64,000 nt of DNA from Spartobacteria bacterium (GCA_021325495.1 JAJPGZ010000009.1:62001-126000), one strand, 5' to 3'. Counted from the first letter of the stretch, positions 54,803-64,000 are shown. Numbers and translations are program-made. The notes: generated by a model from the letters alone, not told the origin.

Positions 54803-57289
54803 ATGCCTGAGCCCAACGAAAGATCGACAATCGCACCGCCGTCCTCACCTAACGAGCCGCCGCGCGCGATCGCGTCCATCGGACAGATCGGTCTCGAGTC
54901 TAGCCTCGATATGCCGCGCGGGATCGATTTCCGCCGTTTGTGGCACACGCTCGTGGAGCGGATCTGGATCCTGATTGTGTGCACGCTCGCCGGGATTTTT
55001 CTTGCCATCGGTTATCTCGCACGCACCCCGAAATTGTATCAGGGCCACGTTGTTCTCGAAGTCGAGTTCGCTGAACCGACGGTCGTGGCGAGCGAGGACA
55101 CCGCGTCGCGGATGCGTTCGATGTTCCTGGCTAGCCAGGAAGCATTGCGCACGATCGAGCAAAACCTAACGAATCGAAGTTTGATGTCGCGCGTGGTGCG
55201 CGCCGAAGGCCTGGCGGATGACGAAGGCCGCGCGTTGTTAGGCGGAACGAAGCCGGGACCAACGCCGGCAGGATCGACAACGATTAAGTCGGACGAGACC
55301 CTCTCGAAGGAGACAGCGTTTACTCCCATGGAGCAAGCCTTGGGCGGCGCACTCTCCACCATGATCAAACCGGTGATTCGTCGCGGCACGCGCCTAATCG
55401 ATGTGTATGTGACAAACCGCGATCCGGCCATGGCGCAACGTGTGGCCGAAGCGGTCGGTCGTGAATACATCCGGAGCTCGATCGAGCGCAAGGCGTCGTT
55501 TACACAGGAAGCGCTTCGTTATTTGCTCGAAGAAGAAGAACGGCTCAAAGCAAATCTGCAAAAGAGCGAGCAGGCAGTGGCTGATTACAAGGCGAAGACG
55601 CCGGATGCTTTGCAGTTAGGCGGCGGCGCCGCGGCAACCGGAAGCCAGCAAGGCAGCGGCAGCAGCGGCGGACGCGGAGGTCTGGTAGAGGATAAGTTGC
55701 AGGAATTGAGCAGTAAACTCGTGGTAGCAAAAACGGAACGGATGCGGCTTGAGGGTGAGCTGAAGCAAATCGAAGAGGCCGGTGAAAATGTCGAAGCGTT
55801 GCTGGCGGTACCGAGCATTGCCAACGCGCCCGCGGTCAATGATCGTCGCCGCGAGTTGCAGCAGGTTGAATCGGCCATTGCTACACTGGCGCAACGTTAC
55901 AAAGATCGACATCCAAAAGTGATTGCCGCACGCGCCGCCTTAACAGAAGCGCGTTCGAATCTACGAAACGCCGTGTTGCAGCAGCCATCCATGCTACGCA
56001 ACGCAGTGCAGCAGGCGAAAACGACGGAAGCGGGCTTGGAAGATGCGTTGCACGAACAGGAACAGTCAGCTTTGGCATTGAACAAGGCGGCGATCGGTTA
56101 TCAGGAATTGGCTCGCCAAGCGGAAACAGATCGCGCCTTGTACGAGAGTGTGCTGCGGCAAATCAAGTCAACCGACCTAACAAAAGGCGTTAAAGCGAAT
56201 GCGGTCAGCGTAGTGGAACACTCGCCTTTACCCCGAGCACCTGTGAGTCCAAATGCGACGAAGACCATGGCGCTCGGTTTGTTAGGCGGAATTGCCGTCG
56301 GGCTCGGAATTATTTTCGGACTAAATGCGTTAGACCGCTCGATTAAGACTGTCGATCAAGCTGAAGCCTCGCTAGGCCTGCCGGTTTTGGCCGCTGTGCC
56401 TGAAGTAAAGCGCGGCGAGGTCGCACCGCGCCCGACCGATGGCGAAGGGTCGCCGTCAGATGTAGCCGCTACGTATCGCCTCGTCGCGGAGGCGCCGGAA
56501 GGCCCGGCCGCGGAAGCATTCCGGAATTTGCGCGCGGCGCTGTCGTTGTTGGGCCCGGAATCAGAACGGAAAGTATTCATGTTCACGAGCGCGGTTCCGA
56601 GTGAAGGCAAGAGTTTCACAAGCGCCAACTATGCGTTGTCGCTAGCTCAACAAGGTCATCGCGTCTTGTTAATCGATGGCGATCTGCGCCGGCCAAGCTT
56701 GCATAAGATTTTTTGGGGGCCAGGGGCGACCACTCGCAACGGTCAATACGCTGATTCGGCCGGTGTGGTCGACTATCTTATCGGCGAAGTAAAATTAGCA
56801 GAAGCCATTCACGCCGTTGCCGCCCACGATGTCGATGTTCTTGGGACCATGCCGCGCTCGGACTCTACTATCACATCGACTGGCGGGCAGTTGTCGATCT
56901 TAACGGGGGGCCGACGCGCACCCAACCCGGCGGAATTGCTCAGCGGGCACACGTTTCGTGAGCTCATGAAGGAGGCGGCAAAGTCTTATGACCGCGTCGT
57001 GATTGACAGCGCGCCGATTCTGGCGGTCAGCGACACGTTGCTAATGACACCGCATGTGCAGAGTATTTGTCTCGTCGTCCGCGCGGCCAATACTGCGCGC
57101 AACGCCGTGCAACGCGCCGTCGCCCTTCTTATCGGCGCCGGAACCAAGCCAGCGGGAATTATTTTGAATCGACTGCCGCGCCGCCGCGGCACTGGCTATT
57201 ATTACTACTATGCGGCGCACGGCTACGGCAAAGGCGAAGGCGCCTATGGCAGCGGCAACTACTCGGAGGATTACGTGAAGCGATCGTAG
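54803..57289 (+). CDS. Wzc-like polysaccharide co-polymerase with tyrosine-kinase domain
   Basis: An 828-residue inner-membrane protein. A Wzz domain with an N-terminal helix (about 53-72, WILIVCTLAGIFLAIGYLA) and a long periplasmic coiled coil (about 230-440) ends in a second helix (TMALGLLGGIAVGLGIIFGLNA, about 490). A BY-kinase domain follows with Walker A in SAVPSEGKSFTSAN, Walker A' in VLLIDGDLRRPS and Walker B in VVIDSAPILA. The C-terminal GTGYYYYYAAHGYGKGEGAYG is the tyrosine cluster usually phosphorylated to control chain length. It acts with the Wza-like protein to export the polymer. It contains motif 2 copies in the coiled-coil part. Confidence 0.92.
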   Translation: MPEPNERSTIAPPSSPNEPPRAIASIGQIGLESSLDMPRGIDFRRLWHTLVERIWILIVCTLAGIFLAIGYLARTPKLYQGHVVLEVEFAEPTVVASEDTASRMRSMFLASQEALRTIEQNLTNRSLMSRVVRAEGLADDEGRALLGGTKPGPTPAGSTTIKSDETLSKETAFTPMEQALGGALSTMIKPVIRRGTRLIDVYVTNRDPAMAQRVAEAVGREYIRSSIERKASFTQEALRYLLEEEERLKANLQKSEQAVADYKAKTPDALQLGGGAAATGSQQGSGSSGGRGGLVEDKLQELSSKLVVAKTERMRLEGELKQIEEAGENVEALLAVPSIANAPAVNDRRRELQQVESAIATLAQRYKDRHPKVIAARAALTEARSNLRNAVLQQPSMLRNAVQQAKTTEAGLEDALHEQEQSALALNKAAIGYQELARQAETDRALYESVLRQIKSTDLTKGVKANAVSVVEHSPLPRAPVSPNATKTMALGLLGGIAVGLGIIFGLNALDRSIKTVDQAEASLGLPVLAAVPEVKRGEVAPRPTDGEGSPSDVAATYRLVAEAPEGPAAEAFRNLRAALSLLGPESERKVFMFTSAVPSEGKSFTSANYALSLAQQGHRVLLIDGDLRRPSLHKIFWGPGATTRNGQYADSAGVVDYLIGEVKLAEAIHAVAAHDVDVLGTMPRSDSTITSTGGQLSILTGGRRAPNPAELLSGHTFRELMKEAAKSYDRVVIDSAPILAVSDTLLMTPHVQSICLVVRAANTARNAVQRAVALLIGAGTKPAGIILNRLPRRRGTGYYYYYAAHGYGKGEGAYGSGNYSEDYVKRS

Positions 57290-57295
57290 GTTCGG

Positions 57296-58807
57296 TTACC
57301 GCCCTTTCCCAAAGAGCACGGTATGAATGGTCTTGAGGAAAATCATTGCATCGAGCTTGAGAGAATAACGGCGGATGTAGTAGAGGTCGTATTTTAGTTT
57401 CTCGATCGCGTCCTCATCACTTTCGCCGTAGGGATAATTTACCTGCGCCCATCCCGTAATTCCTGGTTTAACCAGATGGCGGAAATGATAGAAGGGAATT
57501 TTGTTCTCGTAGCGTTCCGCGCATTTTGTCCACTCCGCGCGCGGGCCTATAAGACTCATATCGCCGCGGAGCACATTCCATAGCTGGGGCAGTTCGTCGA
57601 AGCGCAGCTTTCGCAACCAGTGCCCCAGCGGCGTCACGCGCGGATCATCTTCGCGTGTGTAAATGTCCTCGTCTTCGTCGAACCGCATTTTCATTGTGCG
57701 AAGCTTGTAAGCGATGAATGAGTTGCCCTCCCGACCAACCCGCGTTTGTCGAAACAACGCCGGCCGGCCGCTTGTCAGCCACACGAGGCACATTAACGCA
57801 ATCACTAATGGCGAAAGGACCAAGAGCAGCAGCGTTGAAACGGCGATATCGAACAAGCGCTTCAGGTAATGATAAGGCGAGATGCGCGCGAGCTGGAAAC
57901 CCATTTGCAGTGGCCAGAATGGATCGATCGTGTGCAACGGCACATGACGCCAATGTGTTTCGTAAAATGACTCCAACGTGTAAACGCGGGTGCGTTGAAA
58001 CTGTGTCCGAACCAGTCGATCGAGCATCGTCGGCCCGAGTTCGGAGGGTGCCGATGCTAAGATCACTCCGCTATAGCGACGGTCGATTTGCGCCAGGCGC
58101 TCTTCAATTCCACTTTCAATAATGGGCGACCCGGCGCCGGCAATATGTTTACCCACACTCGCCGGATCGGTTCCGATGAATTCAAGCCGCTGACGGTTGG
58201 GCGAAGTTCGGTACGCCTGATAAAAACTTCTCGCTAATTCTCCACTGCCGATAACCAGAAATGCGCGCTGCGCGGTGCGTGTGGCCATCCGCGCATGAAC
58301 GATACGCCGATAAAACATCGAGAACGGCGTGAAGGTAACGAAGCTGAGGAACAATACGCCACGGCTCGGGCGCATCCCCTGATCGAACGTGGCTGCCGAA
58401 TAAATAATGAACGAACTAACGATCGCGGCGCCGATCATCGCCAGAATGTGCTCCGTCGTGTACGTCAGGCTGCGCGTTTCCGTGTTGCGATCGTAACCGC
58501 CGATGATGTAAATCGCCTGCACAATCACGGCCAGCACGAGACAGTCGACCAGCATGAACTCGAATGGCGTAGTGAAGAACGCATCGCGCCGGATGTAACC
58601 GGTTATCCCATAGAGCAGCACCCACGAAACAACGTCACACAAAATCAAAAGAAGCGGTGCGAACCAATCCAATCCCCGCAACTGCGAAGCGCCCGATTGA
58701 GTTGATTGTCGATCTTGCGTGGGCGCCGCCCTCCAGATCGAAGGCCGTATCGCAACATCGACCACATTGGTGTCGGACGGTGAAGTCTGCCGTTCGTGAG
58801 CAAGCAT
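57296..58807 (-). CDS. Undecaprenyl-phosphate sugar phosphotransferase (WbaP/WcaJ-like)
   Basis: A 503-residue priming enzyme of exopolysaccharide synthesis that moves a sugar 1-phosphate onto undecaprenyl phosphate. The N-terminal half has four to five helices and a Rossmann-like part (AFLVIGSGELARSFYQAY). The C-terminal transferase domain starts KRLFDIAVSTLLLLVLSP and carries RVGREGNSFIAYKLRTMKM, RKLRFDELPQLWNVLRGDMSLIGPR and VKPGITGWAQVNYPYGES. Sugar specificity (glucose or galactose) is undetermined. It is convergent with the Wzc-like gene (six bases between stops). A motif copy encodes TQDRQST near the N-terminus. Confidence 0.93.
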   Translation of the reverse strand: MLAHERQTSPSDTNVVDVAIRPSIWRAAPTQDRQSTQSGASQLRGLDWFAPLLLILCDVVSWVLLYGITGYIRRDAFFTTPFEFMLVDCLVLAVIVQAIYIIGGYDRNTETRSLTYTTEHILAMIGAAIVSSFIIYSAATFDQGMRPSRGVLFLSFVTFTPFSMFYRRIVHARMATRTAQRAFLVIGSGELARSFYQAYRTSPNRQRLEFIGTDPASVGKHIAGAGSPIIESGIEERLAQIDRRYSGVILASAPSELGPTMLDRLVRTQFQRTRVYTLESFYETHWRHVPLHTIDPFWPLQMGFQLARISPYHYLKRLFDIAVSTLLLLVLSPLVIALMCLVWLTSGRPALFRQTRVGREGNSFIAYKLRTMKMRFDEDEDIYTREDDPRVTPLGHWLRKLRFDELPQLWNVLRGDMSLIGPRAEWTKCAERYENKIPFYHFRHLVKPGITGWAQVNYPYGESDEDAIEKLKYDLYYIRRYSLKLDAMIFLKTIHTVLFGKGR

Positions 58808-58930
58808 TGACCCGATCAGGTACGATCGGACCGGAATTGTAGGATAGTTGCGTCCGTTTGTCCCGCCGAATCCTTCTCGGCCACCGCAATCGGGGACGGA
58901 CTTGCTCTAATCTCTTACACAACGCACCGG

Positions 58931-59713
58931 CTAATCCGCCCCAGCTTCCAGTCGGCGCTCTTCGATAAGGATGCGAAGTGAAAGCAACATCTCAGCGATT
59001 GTTCGTTGCGCGACATAGAACCAACCGCGCCAACCATCGAGAATGAGGCCACGACCAAACGTTAGATAGAAAAACATTGCTGCCGGAGCGAAAAATACTT
59101 CGCGCCGCAATCGATCTCGGAAACTGAGTTCTTTAAGCGGCTGCGCTAACAGATGTCGGGCCTCGATCTTTGAATAACGATCTTGTGCTGCCAGCCAGCG
59201 ACTAAATGGCTTACGATCGTCGTGATCGATCTTGCCGCGGAGATTGTCGATCTTTCCTTCCAGCCCGACGCGGTGTCCGTGTCCGTCGTCGCGATACTTT
59301 GCGCTGATGCCACGATAAAGAATTGTTCGCGGCGGGTAGACGCTGGCACGCAGCGGTCGTCCGCCAATGCAGTAGCGAAACTCCGCGCGGCAGCCGGCAA
59401 TATCGTCCATCGGCTCGAGGGTTTGAATTTCTGCAACCAATTCGGGCGTCAGCACATAATCAGCATCGAGCGACAAGACCCATTCAGTCGCGACGTGACC
59501 TAAACCAAAATTACATTGCGCGGCGAATGTGTCGAACCTCCGCTGCAATATCCTCGCCGTGGGAACCACCGACTTTACGAGATCGACCGTCCCATCGGTG
59601 CTGAAGCTATCGATAACCAGAATGTTCTTCACCCAGGCAAGCTGTCGCAGGGTTCGCTCAATGTTAGGCGCTTCATTAAAGGTAAGAACCAGCGCCGTAA
59701 TTTCGTCTCGCAT
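58931..59713 (-). CDS. Glycosyltransferase family 2 (WaaE/KdtX-like)
   Basis: A 260-residue GT-A-fold enzyme. It has the start ALVLTFNEAPNIERTLRQL, then ILVIDSFSTDGTVDLV, VLSLDADYVL (the DxD) and a WaaE-like second half with RGISAKYRDDGHGHRVGLEGKI and PLKELSFRDRLRR. It transfers a sugar from a nucleotide donor to the growing repeat unit or to lipopolysaccharide core on the cytoplasmic face. ATG 59713 overlaps the stop of the upstream GT by one base (TAATG). An in-frame extension to 59923 is not supported. Confidence 0.85.
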   Translation of the reverse strand: MRDEITALVLTFNEAPNIERTLRQLAWVKNILVIDSFSTDGTVDLVKSVVPTARILQRRFDTFAAQCNFGLGHVATEWVLSLDADYVLTPELVAEIQTLEPMDDIAGCRAEFRYCIGGRPLRASVYPPRTILYRGISAKYRDDGHGHRVGLEGKIDNLRGKIDHDDRKPFSRWLAAQDRYSKIEARHLLAQPLKELSFRDRLRREVFFAPAAMFFYLTFGRGLILDGWRGWFYVAQRTIAEMLLSLRILIEERRLEAGAD

Positions 59714-60870
59714 TAATCGCACACCACGCACTGCGGTCGGTCGCTTTGGCCGACCAGCCATCCATAAACCGACTGCATTTCCTTGGCGACACGTGACCAC
59801 GAATACTTTTGCGCAACCAACTCGCGACCACGTTTTCCCATTTCGTCCCGCGTTTCCGCCGGCAAAGTAGTTGCCTGACGCAACGCGCGCGCTAGCGGAT
59901 CCACGCCGATTTCCTCCCACCATCCACAGCGATGTTTAATCAAATCTTCCCACGGCGTCCCGCGTGTCGTGATGACCGGAACGCCATAGGCCAACGCTTC
60001 TGCAATTACCATTCCAAAATTCTCGGAATGACTTGGCAAAATAAACAAGTCGGCATTGCAAAAGAGCGCCTGCTTTTGCTCGCCCTCAACCGGACCGATA
60101 AATTCGAAAGCCTCGCTCAAACCTGTTTTTCTGATTTCAATTTCTAATTCTTCCCGATGTCGATCTTCATCATGGCCCGCGATAATCATTCGCCAGTCGT
60201 TCGGTTTCACGCGGCGCCAGGCGTCGATTAGGTCGTGCAATCCTTTCTTGGGGTGAATTCGAGTAATGCAAATCGCATTGCGTTTCGAGCGGCCTATTGC
60301 GCGCGGTGCGCGATCCGTCGGAATGGCGACGCCATTGGGCACAACCGCGATCGGCCCACGGTAACCTGCAGTCCGAAAATCATTCGCTTCGTTCGCGGAG
60401 GTGGCGTGCAGCGCCGTCGCTCTGTACAAATCGTTTCGTTGGAAAAGAATCCACGCAACTTCCTTTTTCCATCGCCGGTGGCGACGTTCCCACCGGCTTA
60501 ACATTCCTCGAGGACTAATTAGAAACGGCCGCTTTAAGACTCGCGCCGCTACGGCAACGGCATGATTCGTCGGCAACCATAAACCGTTATCGTGAATGAC
60601 GGACTCGTTAGTCGCGCGCTCGGTGACTGCGCGAAAAAATTGGTTTGTGCGGGCAAACCATTGAAAGCGCCGCGCAGCGTTGGATACGAATTTCGTGCGG
60701 ACGCGTGCCCCTTGGGGCAAAACTATGGCGCGTTCTGATTTGGCCGCCGCGCATGCGACAAGATCGACAACGATATTTTCGCGCGCAATCGCTTCGGCTA
60801 GCGCCGGTACGCTATGCGATGGTCCGCCGAACTCGGGCGAGAGCCCCGCGATGGTATAAACCACGTTCAT
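59713..60870 (-). CDS. Glycosyltransferase family 4 (GT-B)
   Basis: A 385-residue GT-B-fold enzyme. The acceptor half begins MNVVYTIAGLSPEFGGPSHSVP. The donor half has VVPNGVAIPTD, ICITRIHPKKGLHDLIDAW and the nucleotide-sugar motif ILPSHSENFGMVIAEALAYGVPVITTRGTPWEDLI. It belongs to the exopolysaccharide locus and probably adds one sugar of the repeat unit. The start overlaps the stop of the methyltransferase by four bases. Two motif copies are read as VVDLV and EDRH. Confidence 0.88.
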   Translation of the reverse strand: MNVVYTIAGLSPEFGGPSHSVPALAEAIARENIVVDLVACAAAKSERAIVLPQGARVRTKFVSNAARRFQWFARTNQFFRAVTERATNESVIHDNGLWLPTNHAVAVAARVLKRPFLISPRGMLSRWERRHRRWKKEVAWILFQRNDLYRATALHATSANEANDFRTAGYRGPIAVVPNGVAIPTDRAPRAIGRSKRNAICITRIHPKKGLHDLIDAWRRVKPNDWRMIIAGHDEDRHREELEIEIRKTGLSEAFEFIGPVEGEQKQALFCNADLFILPSHSENFGMVIAEALAYGVPVITTRGTPWEDLIKHRCGWWEEIGVDPLARALRQATTLPAETRDEMGKRGRELVAQKYSWSRVAKEMQSVYGWLVGQSDRPQCVVCD

Positions 60871-61709
60871 TCCTCACCCGTGAGCGCGGCGCCAGACCTA
60901 CCCGGATTTCGAACGAACTCCCAGCCCGGACTTGGAGCGTAACACAGCGGCAAACGCGGTAGTTCGGCAACGTTGGTTGCCTTTTCCGCAATCAAAAAAA
61001 TTGTGCGACCAAATTTCTCAGCGAAATAGGGTAACGGAATCGCGCCAACTGCCGAGTAAACGCGCGACGCGCCATTGCGTTGGTACGGACTCAAGAGCCT
61101 GCATTCTTTCACCGCGAAACCGCAAAGCTCGACCAGATCGGCTAATTGTTCGCGTGTGAGCGCGCCGTTGTGCCGTGCGTAAACATTGCAGCGGTAAGGC
61201 GGACGCGCGCTTTTGCGTCGTAGCGGGTTGCTGAATTGAGCGCCGTTGGGCGTTGTAAGCAAAAGCTTCCCGCCGATGGGCAGCCATCGATTAATGTTCA
61301 AGAGCATGACATGCGGCGAACGTACGAGATGCTCAATGATTTCGCACGCGATCACTGTGTCCGCTTGTTCATCAAGATTGAATCGTGATCGCTCGATGTT
61401 CGCGGAATAATTCGGAAACGAAACCTCACGCCCTTCCAGGGTTGTCATTCGATAATCGTGTCGGGTCACGTCGATCTCATCGGGCCAGTTTGTGATCTCT
61501 TCCGCCGAAATGGTCGCGGCGAGTTCGAACGCGCCATCATCGGATAGCAACGACGTCATGACCCACGGATGGCCACCGAGCTCAACAATCCGGCGCGATT
61601 GCAACGCCCGTAAGGCTTCGATGGTCACAGCAATCCGCCTCCGATGAAATCGGAGATAATTGGCAACCTCAATCCGCTCGCCATTTATAATTAACTGCGA
61701 AGAGTTCAT
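60867..61709 (-). CDS. Class I SAM-dependent methyltransferase-like protein
   Basis: A 280-residue protein. The glycine-rich SAM loop is present as RRIVELGGHPWVMTSLL, the acidic post-II and motif-IV region as DTVIACEIIEHLV, and motif V as PIGGKLLLTTPN. Similar proteins occur in polysaccharide clusters, where they methylate sugars. The substrate is unknown. The gene overlaps its upstream neighbour by one base and the downstream GT by four. It lacks both dispersed motifs. Confidence 0.78.
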   Translation of the reverse strand: MNSSQLIINGERIEVANYLRFHRRRIAVTIEALRALQSRRIVELGGHPWVMTSLLSDDGAFELAATISAEEITNWPDEIDVTRHDYRMTTLEGREVSFPNYSANIERSRFNLDEQADTVIACEIIEHLVRSPHVMLLNINRWLPIGGKLLLTTPNGAQFSNPLRRKSARPPYRCNVYARHNGALTREQLADLVELCGFAVKECRLLSPYQRNGASRVYSAVGAIPLPYFAEKFGRTIFLIAEKATNVAELPRLPLCYAPSPGWEFVRNPGRSGAALTGEE

Positions 61710-63025
61710 CAGCTTTCACGGACGATCGTGCGGCTCTTACCGGAAATCGTTTGCCCCAGCGAATTCACACATTCGAAGCGCACGCCGCGTAATTCCGGAT
61801 GCACAATTGACAATCGACGTTGAATCTCGCCTTCGACTGCCGAATCGCGCGGTGGCCCGGTGTAGCGAAAGTAAATTTTGCCGCTGCTGTTTTGCACGAC
61901 CTGAAAACGATCTATTCCGGCACATTCCTTCACCGCGTGCGTGAATGCTTCCGAATGAATCTTCACGCCATCATTCAGGGCGATGTAATCGTTGCAACGT
62001 CCGATCACGCGCGAAAATGTTTGGTCGAATTGCTCTGAGTTTGGGTCGTCAGAAATCAAATCACCAACCCGGTAGCGAAGCAGCGGAAACTTTCTGGGAT
62101 AGAGACTGGTCAGAAAAAGCTCGAACGTTCCCTCGATATCGCGCGAAGGCGCTCCTTCAATAAACCAGTGTCGCCAGAAAACTTGGAACCTGCCATCGCG
62201 TCGTTGGTGCGCAACCGCGCCGGTTTCGACCGCGCCATATTCCATTGCCACATTGCAGCCGAGAGTACGGGCGATTCGTTCAGCGCTGTTGCTTCGCGGG
62301 AAAGATTCGGCCGTGGCGATTGCCATTTTCAATTTTAAGTCCGCAAACTTTTTCGCAAGATCGACATTCACCTGTGTCAATTGATCGAGCGCGACCGAAT
62401 AACCCATGACCCAAGCCGGCCGAAACCTTAACAGCGCTTCACCTGCGTGACGCATGGCCATTTCGCCTAAATCGTATGCCGACCACCGATGGTATCCGAG
62501 CAGGGCATCTTTTATCCTGCGACGAAACGCATTGACCTTTCCCAGGACACCTTTGCCGAGCAGATGGCTGTGTCCCCAAATCAAAAAGAGCTTATCACCG
62601 GGATCAATACCGAACCAACTGCGCGCCAGCCACGCGTCCGCATTACTGTAAGCCAGCTCGGATCGCCACGACGGCAATTGAAGCGGCTCCGATGTGGAAC
62701 CCCCTGTTGTGCGGACGAAATCAGCGCGTTGCCGAGTGTCGCTCAGTTCGCTTAGATGTTTGCGCACAAATGCGCGATCACTGATCGGGATCGCACCGCG
62801 AAATTCTTCCCAAGATGAAAAATGCCGCGGAAGTTTTCCATTGCGAGCGGCTTCAGCGTAACGCGGCACGTGCTGGGAAATGTTCGACCAAAGGCCATTG
62901 AACGCCTGAAGCTGATACGCCCGAATTTCCACAGGCGAACGTTGGCTTGAGTAGAATTTACGCTCGGCTTCGATGGCGGCGCGCAAACGCGCAGCACGAA
63001 CTGTTCGAACGAAACGGAACATCAA
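61709..63025 (-). CDS. CapK/PaaK-like (phenylacetate-CoA ligase-family) protein
   Basis: A 438-residue protein of the adenylate-forming CapK group found in capsule and exopolysaccharide clusters. It has VRTTGGSTSEPLQLPS (phosphate loop), WGHSHLL, AMEYGAVETGAVAHQ (adenine-binding) and RVGDLISDDP. It may activate an acid to be attached to the polymer as an acyl group; the reaction is unproven. It overlaps the methyltransferase by one base and the GT downstream in the window by four, so it is part of the minus-strand unit 58931-64000. Confidence 0.85.
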   Translation of the reverse strand: MMFRFVRTVRAARLRAAIEAERKFYSSQRSPVEIRAYQLQAFNGLWSNISQHVPRYAEAARNGKLPRHFSSWEEFRGAIPISDRAFVRKHLSELSDTRQRADFVRTTGGSTSEPLQLPSWRSELAYSNADAWLARSWFGIDPGDKLFLIWGHSHLLGKGVLGKVNAFRRRIKDALLGYHRWSAYDLGEMAMRHAGEALLRFRPAWVMGYSVALDQLTQVNVDLAKKFADLKLKMAIATAESFPRSNSAERIARTLGCNVAMEYGAVETGAVAHQRRDGRFQVFWRHWFIEGAPSRDIEGTFELFLTSLYPRKFPLLRYRVGDLISDDPNSEQFDQTFSRVIGRCNDYIALNDGVKIHSEAFTHAVKECAGIDRFQVVQNSSGKIYFRYTGPPRDSAVEGEIQRRLSIVHPELRGVRFECVNSLGQTISGKSRTIVRES

Positions 63026-64000
63026 ATGAACTTTTCCAATTGTTCGCGCAAACGCCTTTGAAATTTTTCAGCGGTAAAATGTTTATGCAAACGCTCAAAT
63101 CCACGCCGCCCCATTTCTACGGCGCGCTGTGGATCGCCTAACAGCTGTCGCAACGCACCGAGAAGTTCATGTCGATCTTTCGGGTCGCGAATGAGCAGCC
63201 CTGTTTCTTGATCGGCAATCACATCCTCGGCGCCGTCATCGCGACAGCCAAGACATGGTTTACCAAAATTCATCGCTTCAAGGTAGACCAGCCCGAAACC
63301 TTCCTGTCGGCTCGGCATGGTGAAAACGTAACACTTCGCATAAAGTTCTTGCAGAGTCTGCTGCGCCAACTCGCCGGAAATAAAAACCGATTCCCCCACT
63401 CCGTCTTCCCGCGCGACCTGCAAAAGACGATGTCGATCTTCGCCCGGGCCGGCAAAGACCAGTTGTGCATGGGGAAATTCGCGAACGATGTCAGACCAGA
63501 TAGCGAGAAGTTCGTCGTGACCTTTTTCGCGTTCGCGTGGATGCATTCGACCGACCAGTAAACAAACACGCGGACCGAGCTCGCACTTTTGTCCGTTGGC
63601 ATTCTCGAGCGACACTTTGTTACCTAACGAATCGGGCAGCGCATTATTCAAGGGGAACTCCGGGGCGAGTCCGAGCGGACAAGCCACTCCGCTGAATTGT
63701 GGAATTCGCTCTCGCATTTTCCTGAGCGTGAACTGTGAATTCGTAAGCACCACCGCGGCGCGTTCGAAAAGCCGGCGATTGATCGAACGCAACCGCTTCC
63801 ACGATTCCGATCCGTGCGCAAAAATTGCGACCGGGATTGCACGAGCCATCATCAATGGAAGCAGCGGTTTCGCCAGCGTGACGTGATCAAGAATAAAAAC
63901 AGGACGACCAACGGCCTTTCGCAACAACACCAGACTGAATCGTATTTTGTTTCCGCCGAATCCGCGAAACGCCACTGTGGTTGGCAGAAACGACGGCCGA
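63022..64000 (-). CDS. Glycosyltransferase family 4 (5' end beyond the window)
   Basis: The last 326 or so residues of a GT-B enzyme; the reading frame is open to the window edge, so the start is missing. It shows FAHGSESWKRL, VVLTNSQFTLRKM, the domain linker VCLLVGRMHPREREKGHDELL, and the donor motif TMPSRQEGFGLVYLEAMNFGKPCLGCRDDGAEDVI. It belongs with the exopolysaccharide genes and transfers a sugar. Two motif 1 copies (63169 and 63430) are read as KDRH and EDRH, and two motif 2 copies are near 63137 and 63623. Confidence 0.86.
   Translation of the reverse strand, partial: RPSFLPTTVAFRGFGGNKIRFSLVLLRKAVGRPVFILDHVTLAKPLLPLMMARAIPVAIFAHGSESWKRLRSINRRLFERAAVVLTNSQFTLRKMRERIPQFSGVACPLGLAPEFPLNNALPDSLGNKVSLENANGQKCELGPRVCLLVGRMHPREREKGHDELLAIWSDIVREFPHAQLVFAGPGEDRHRLLQVAREDGVGESVFISGELAQQTLQELYAKCYVFTMPSRQEGFGLVYLEAMNFGKPCLGCRDDGAEDVIADQETGLLIRDPKDRHELLGALRQLLGDPQRAVEMGRRGFERLHKHFTAEKFQRRLREQLEKFI

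Overview
The window reads as the chromosome of a free-living Gram-negative bacterium, most likely a member of the Verrucomicrobiota (Spartobacteria/Chthoniobacterales-like). This placement is an inference. It rests on the outer-membrane machinery (Lnt, a PagL-like barrel, a Wza/Wzc-type export set), on the large secreted protein with an Ig-like domain and a 'DGDGLANLLEYALG' C-terminal segment, and on the mix of housekeeping genes. Coding density is very high, many neighbouring genes overlap by an ATGA/GTGA or a TAATG junction, and clear Shine-Dalgarno sites are rare. There are three tRNA genes, no rRNA, no CRISPR array, and no recognisable transposase or phage gene.

Layout. 1-0.45 kb: end of a metallophosphoesterase gene and tRNA-Arg. 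0.46-4.9 kb (minus): accB-accC-thiE-pfkB-like kinase-secreted nuclease/ComEA-like fusion. 5.0-10.9 kb: RluA-type pseudouridine synthase, PagL-like barrel, Nudix-like protein, small exported proteins, M48 protease, secreted esterase. 11.0-14.6 kb (minus): sucC-VOC-sucD-citrate synthase. 14.8-22.6 kb: membrane glycosyltransferase-like protein, phosphoglucomutase, Lnt, GNAT, S1/P1 nuclease. 22.2-23.95 kb: small proteins, CPBP protease, lipoprotein. 24.0-25.6 kb (minus): a three-gene cassette with an HNH nuclease that looks foreign. 25.8-28.3 kb: clpB. 28.4-34.3 kb: transporter, isomerase-like protein, flippase-like membrane protein, RibD-like reductase, SRPBCC protein, ketoacyl synthase. 34.3-40.7 kb (minus): cytochrome c, trmD, khpA, rpsP, ffh, with a 3.4-kb secreted-protein gene on the opposite strand between trmD and khpA. 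40.7-44.1 kb: polysaccharide deacetylase, amidase, transporter. 44.2-48.0 kb: methionine synthase split into two genes. 48.0-50.3 kb: tRNA-Pro, tRNA-Glu, response regulator, repetitive surface protein. 50.4-64 kb: exopolysaccharide synthesis and export locus (O-antigen-ligase-like polymerase, barrel, Wza-like, Wzc-like, priming transferase, glycosyltransferases, methyltransferase, CapK/PaaK-like protein).

The most striking feature is not a gene. A non-palindromic 10-11-mer, AAGATCGACAW (W = A/T), occurs about a hundred times by eye, roughly equally in both orientations, inside genes in several reading frames as well as between genes. A random 10-mer would be expected about 0.1 times. A second motif, GCCTAACGA, is dispersed in the same way (about 80 copies of its CCTAAC/GTTAGG core). 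This resembles the DNA uptake sequences of Pasteurellaceae and Neisseriaceae. I know of no such description for this group, but I could not search. Both motifs vanish across the HNH cassette and thin out in the glycosyltransferase part of the exopolysaccharide locus, as expected if those regions arrived recently. The exported nuclease with a ComEA-like DNA-binding tail at 464-1483 is a gene that could be connected to DNA uptake. All counts here were made by reading and are approximate.
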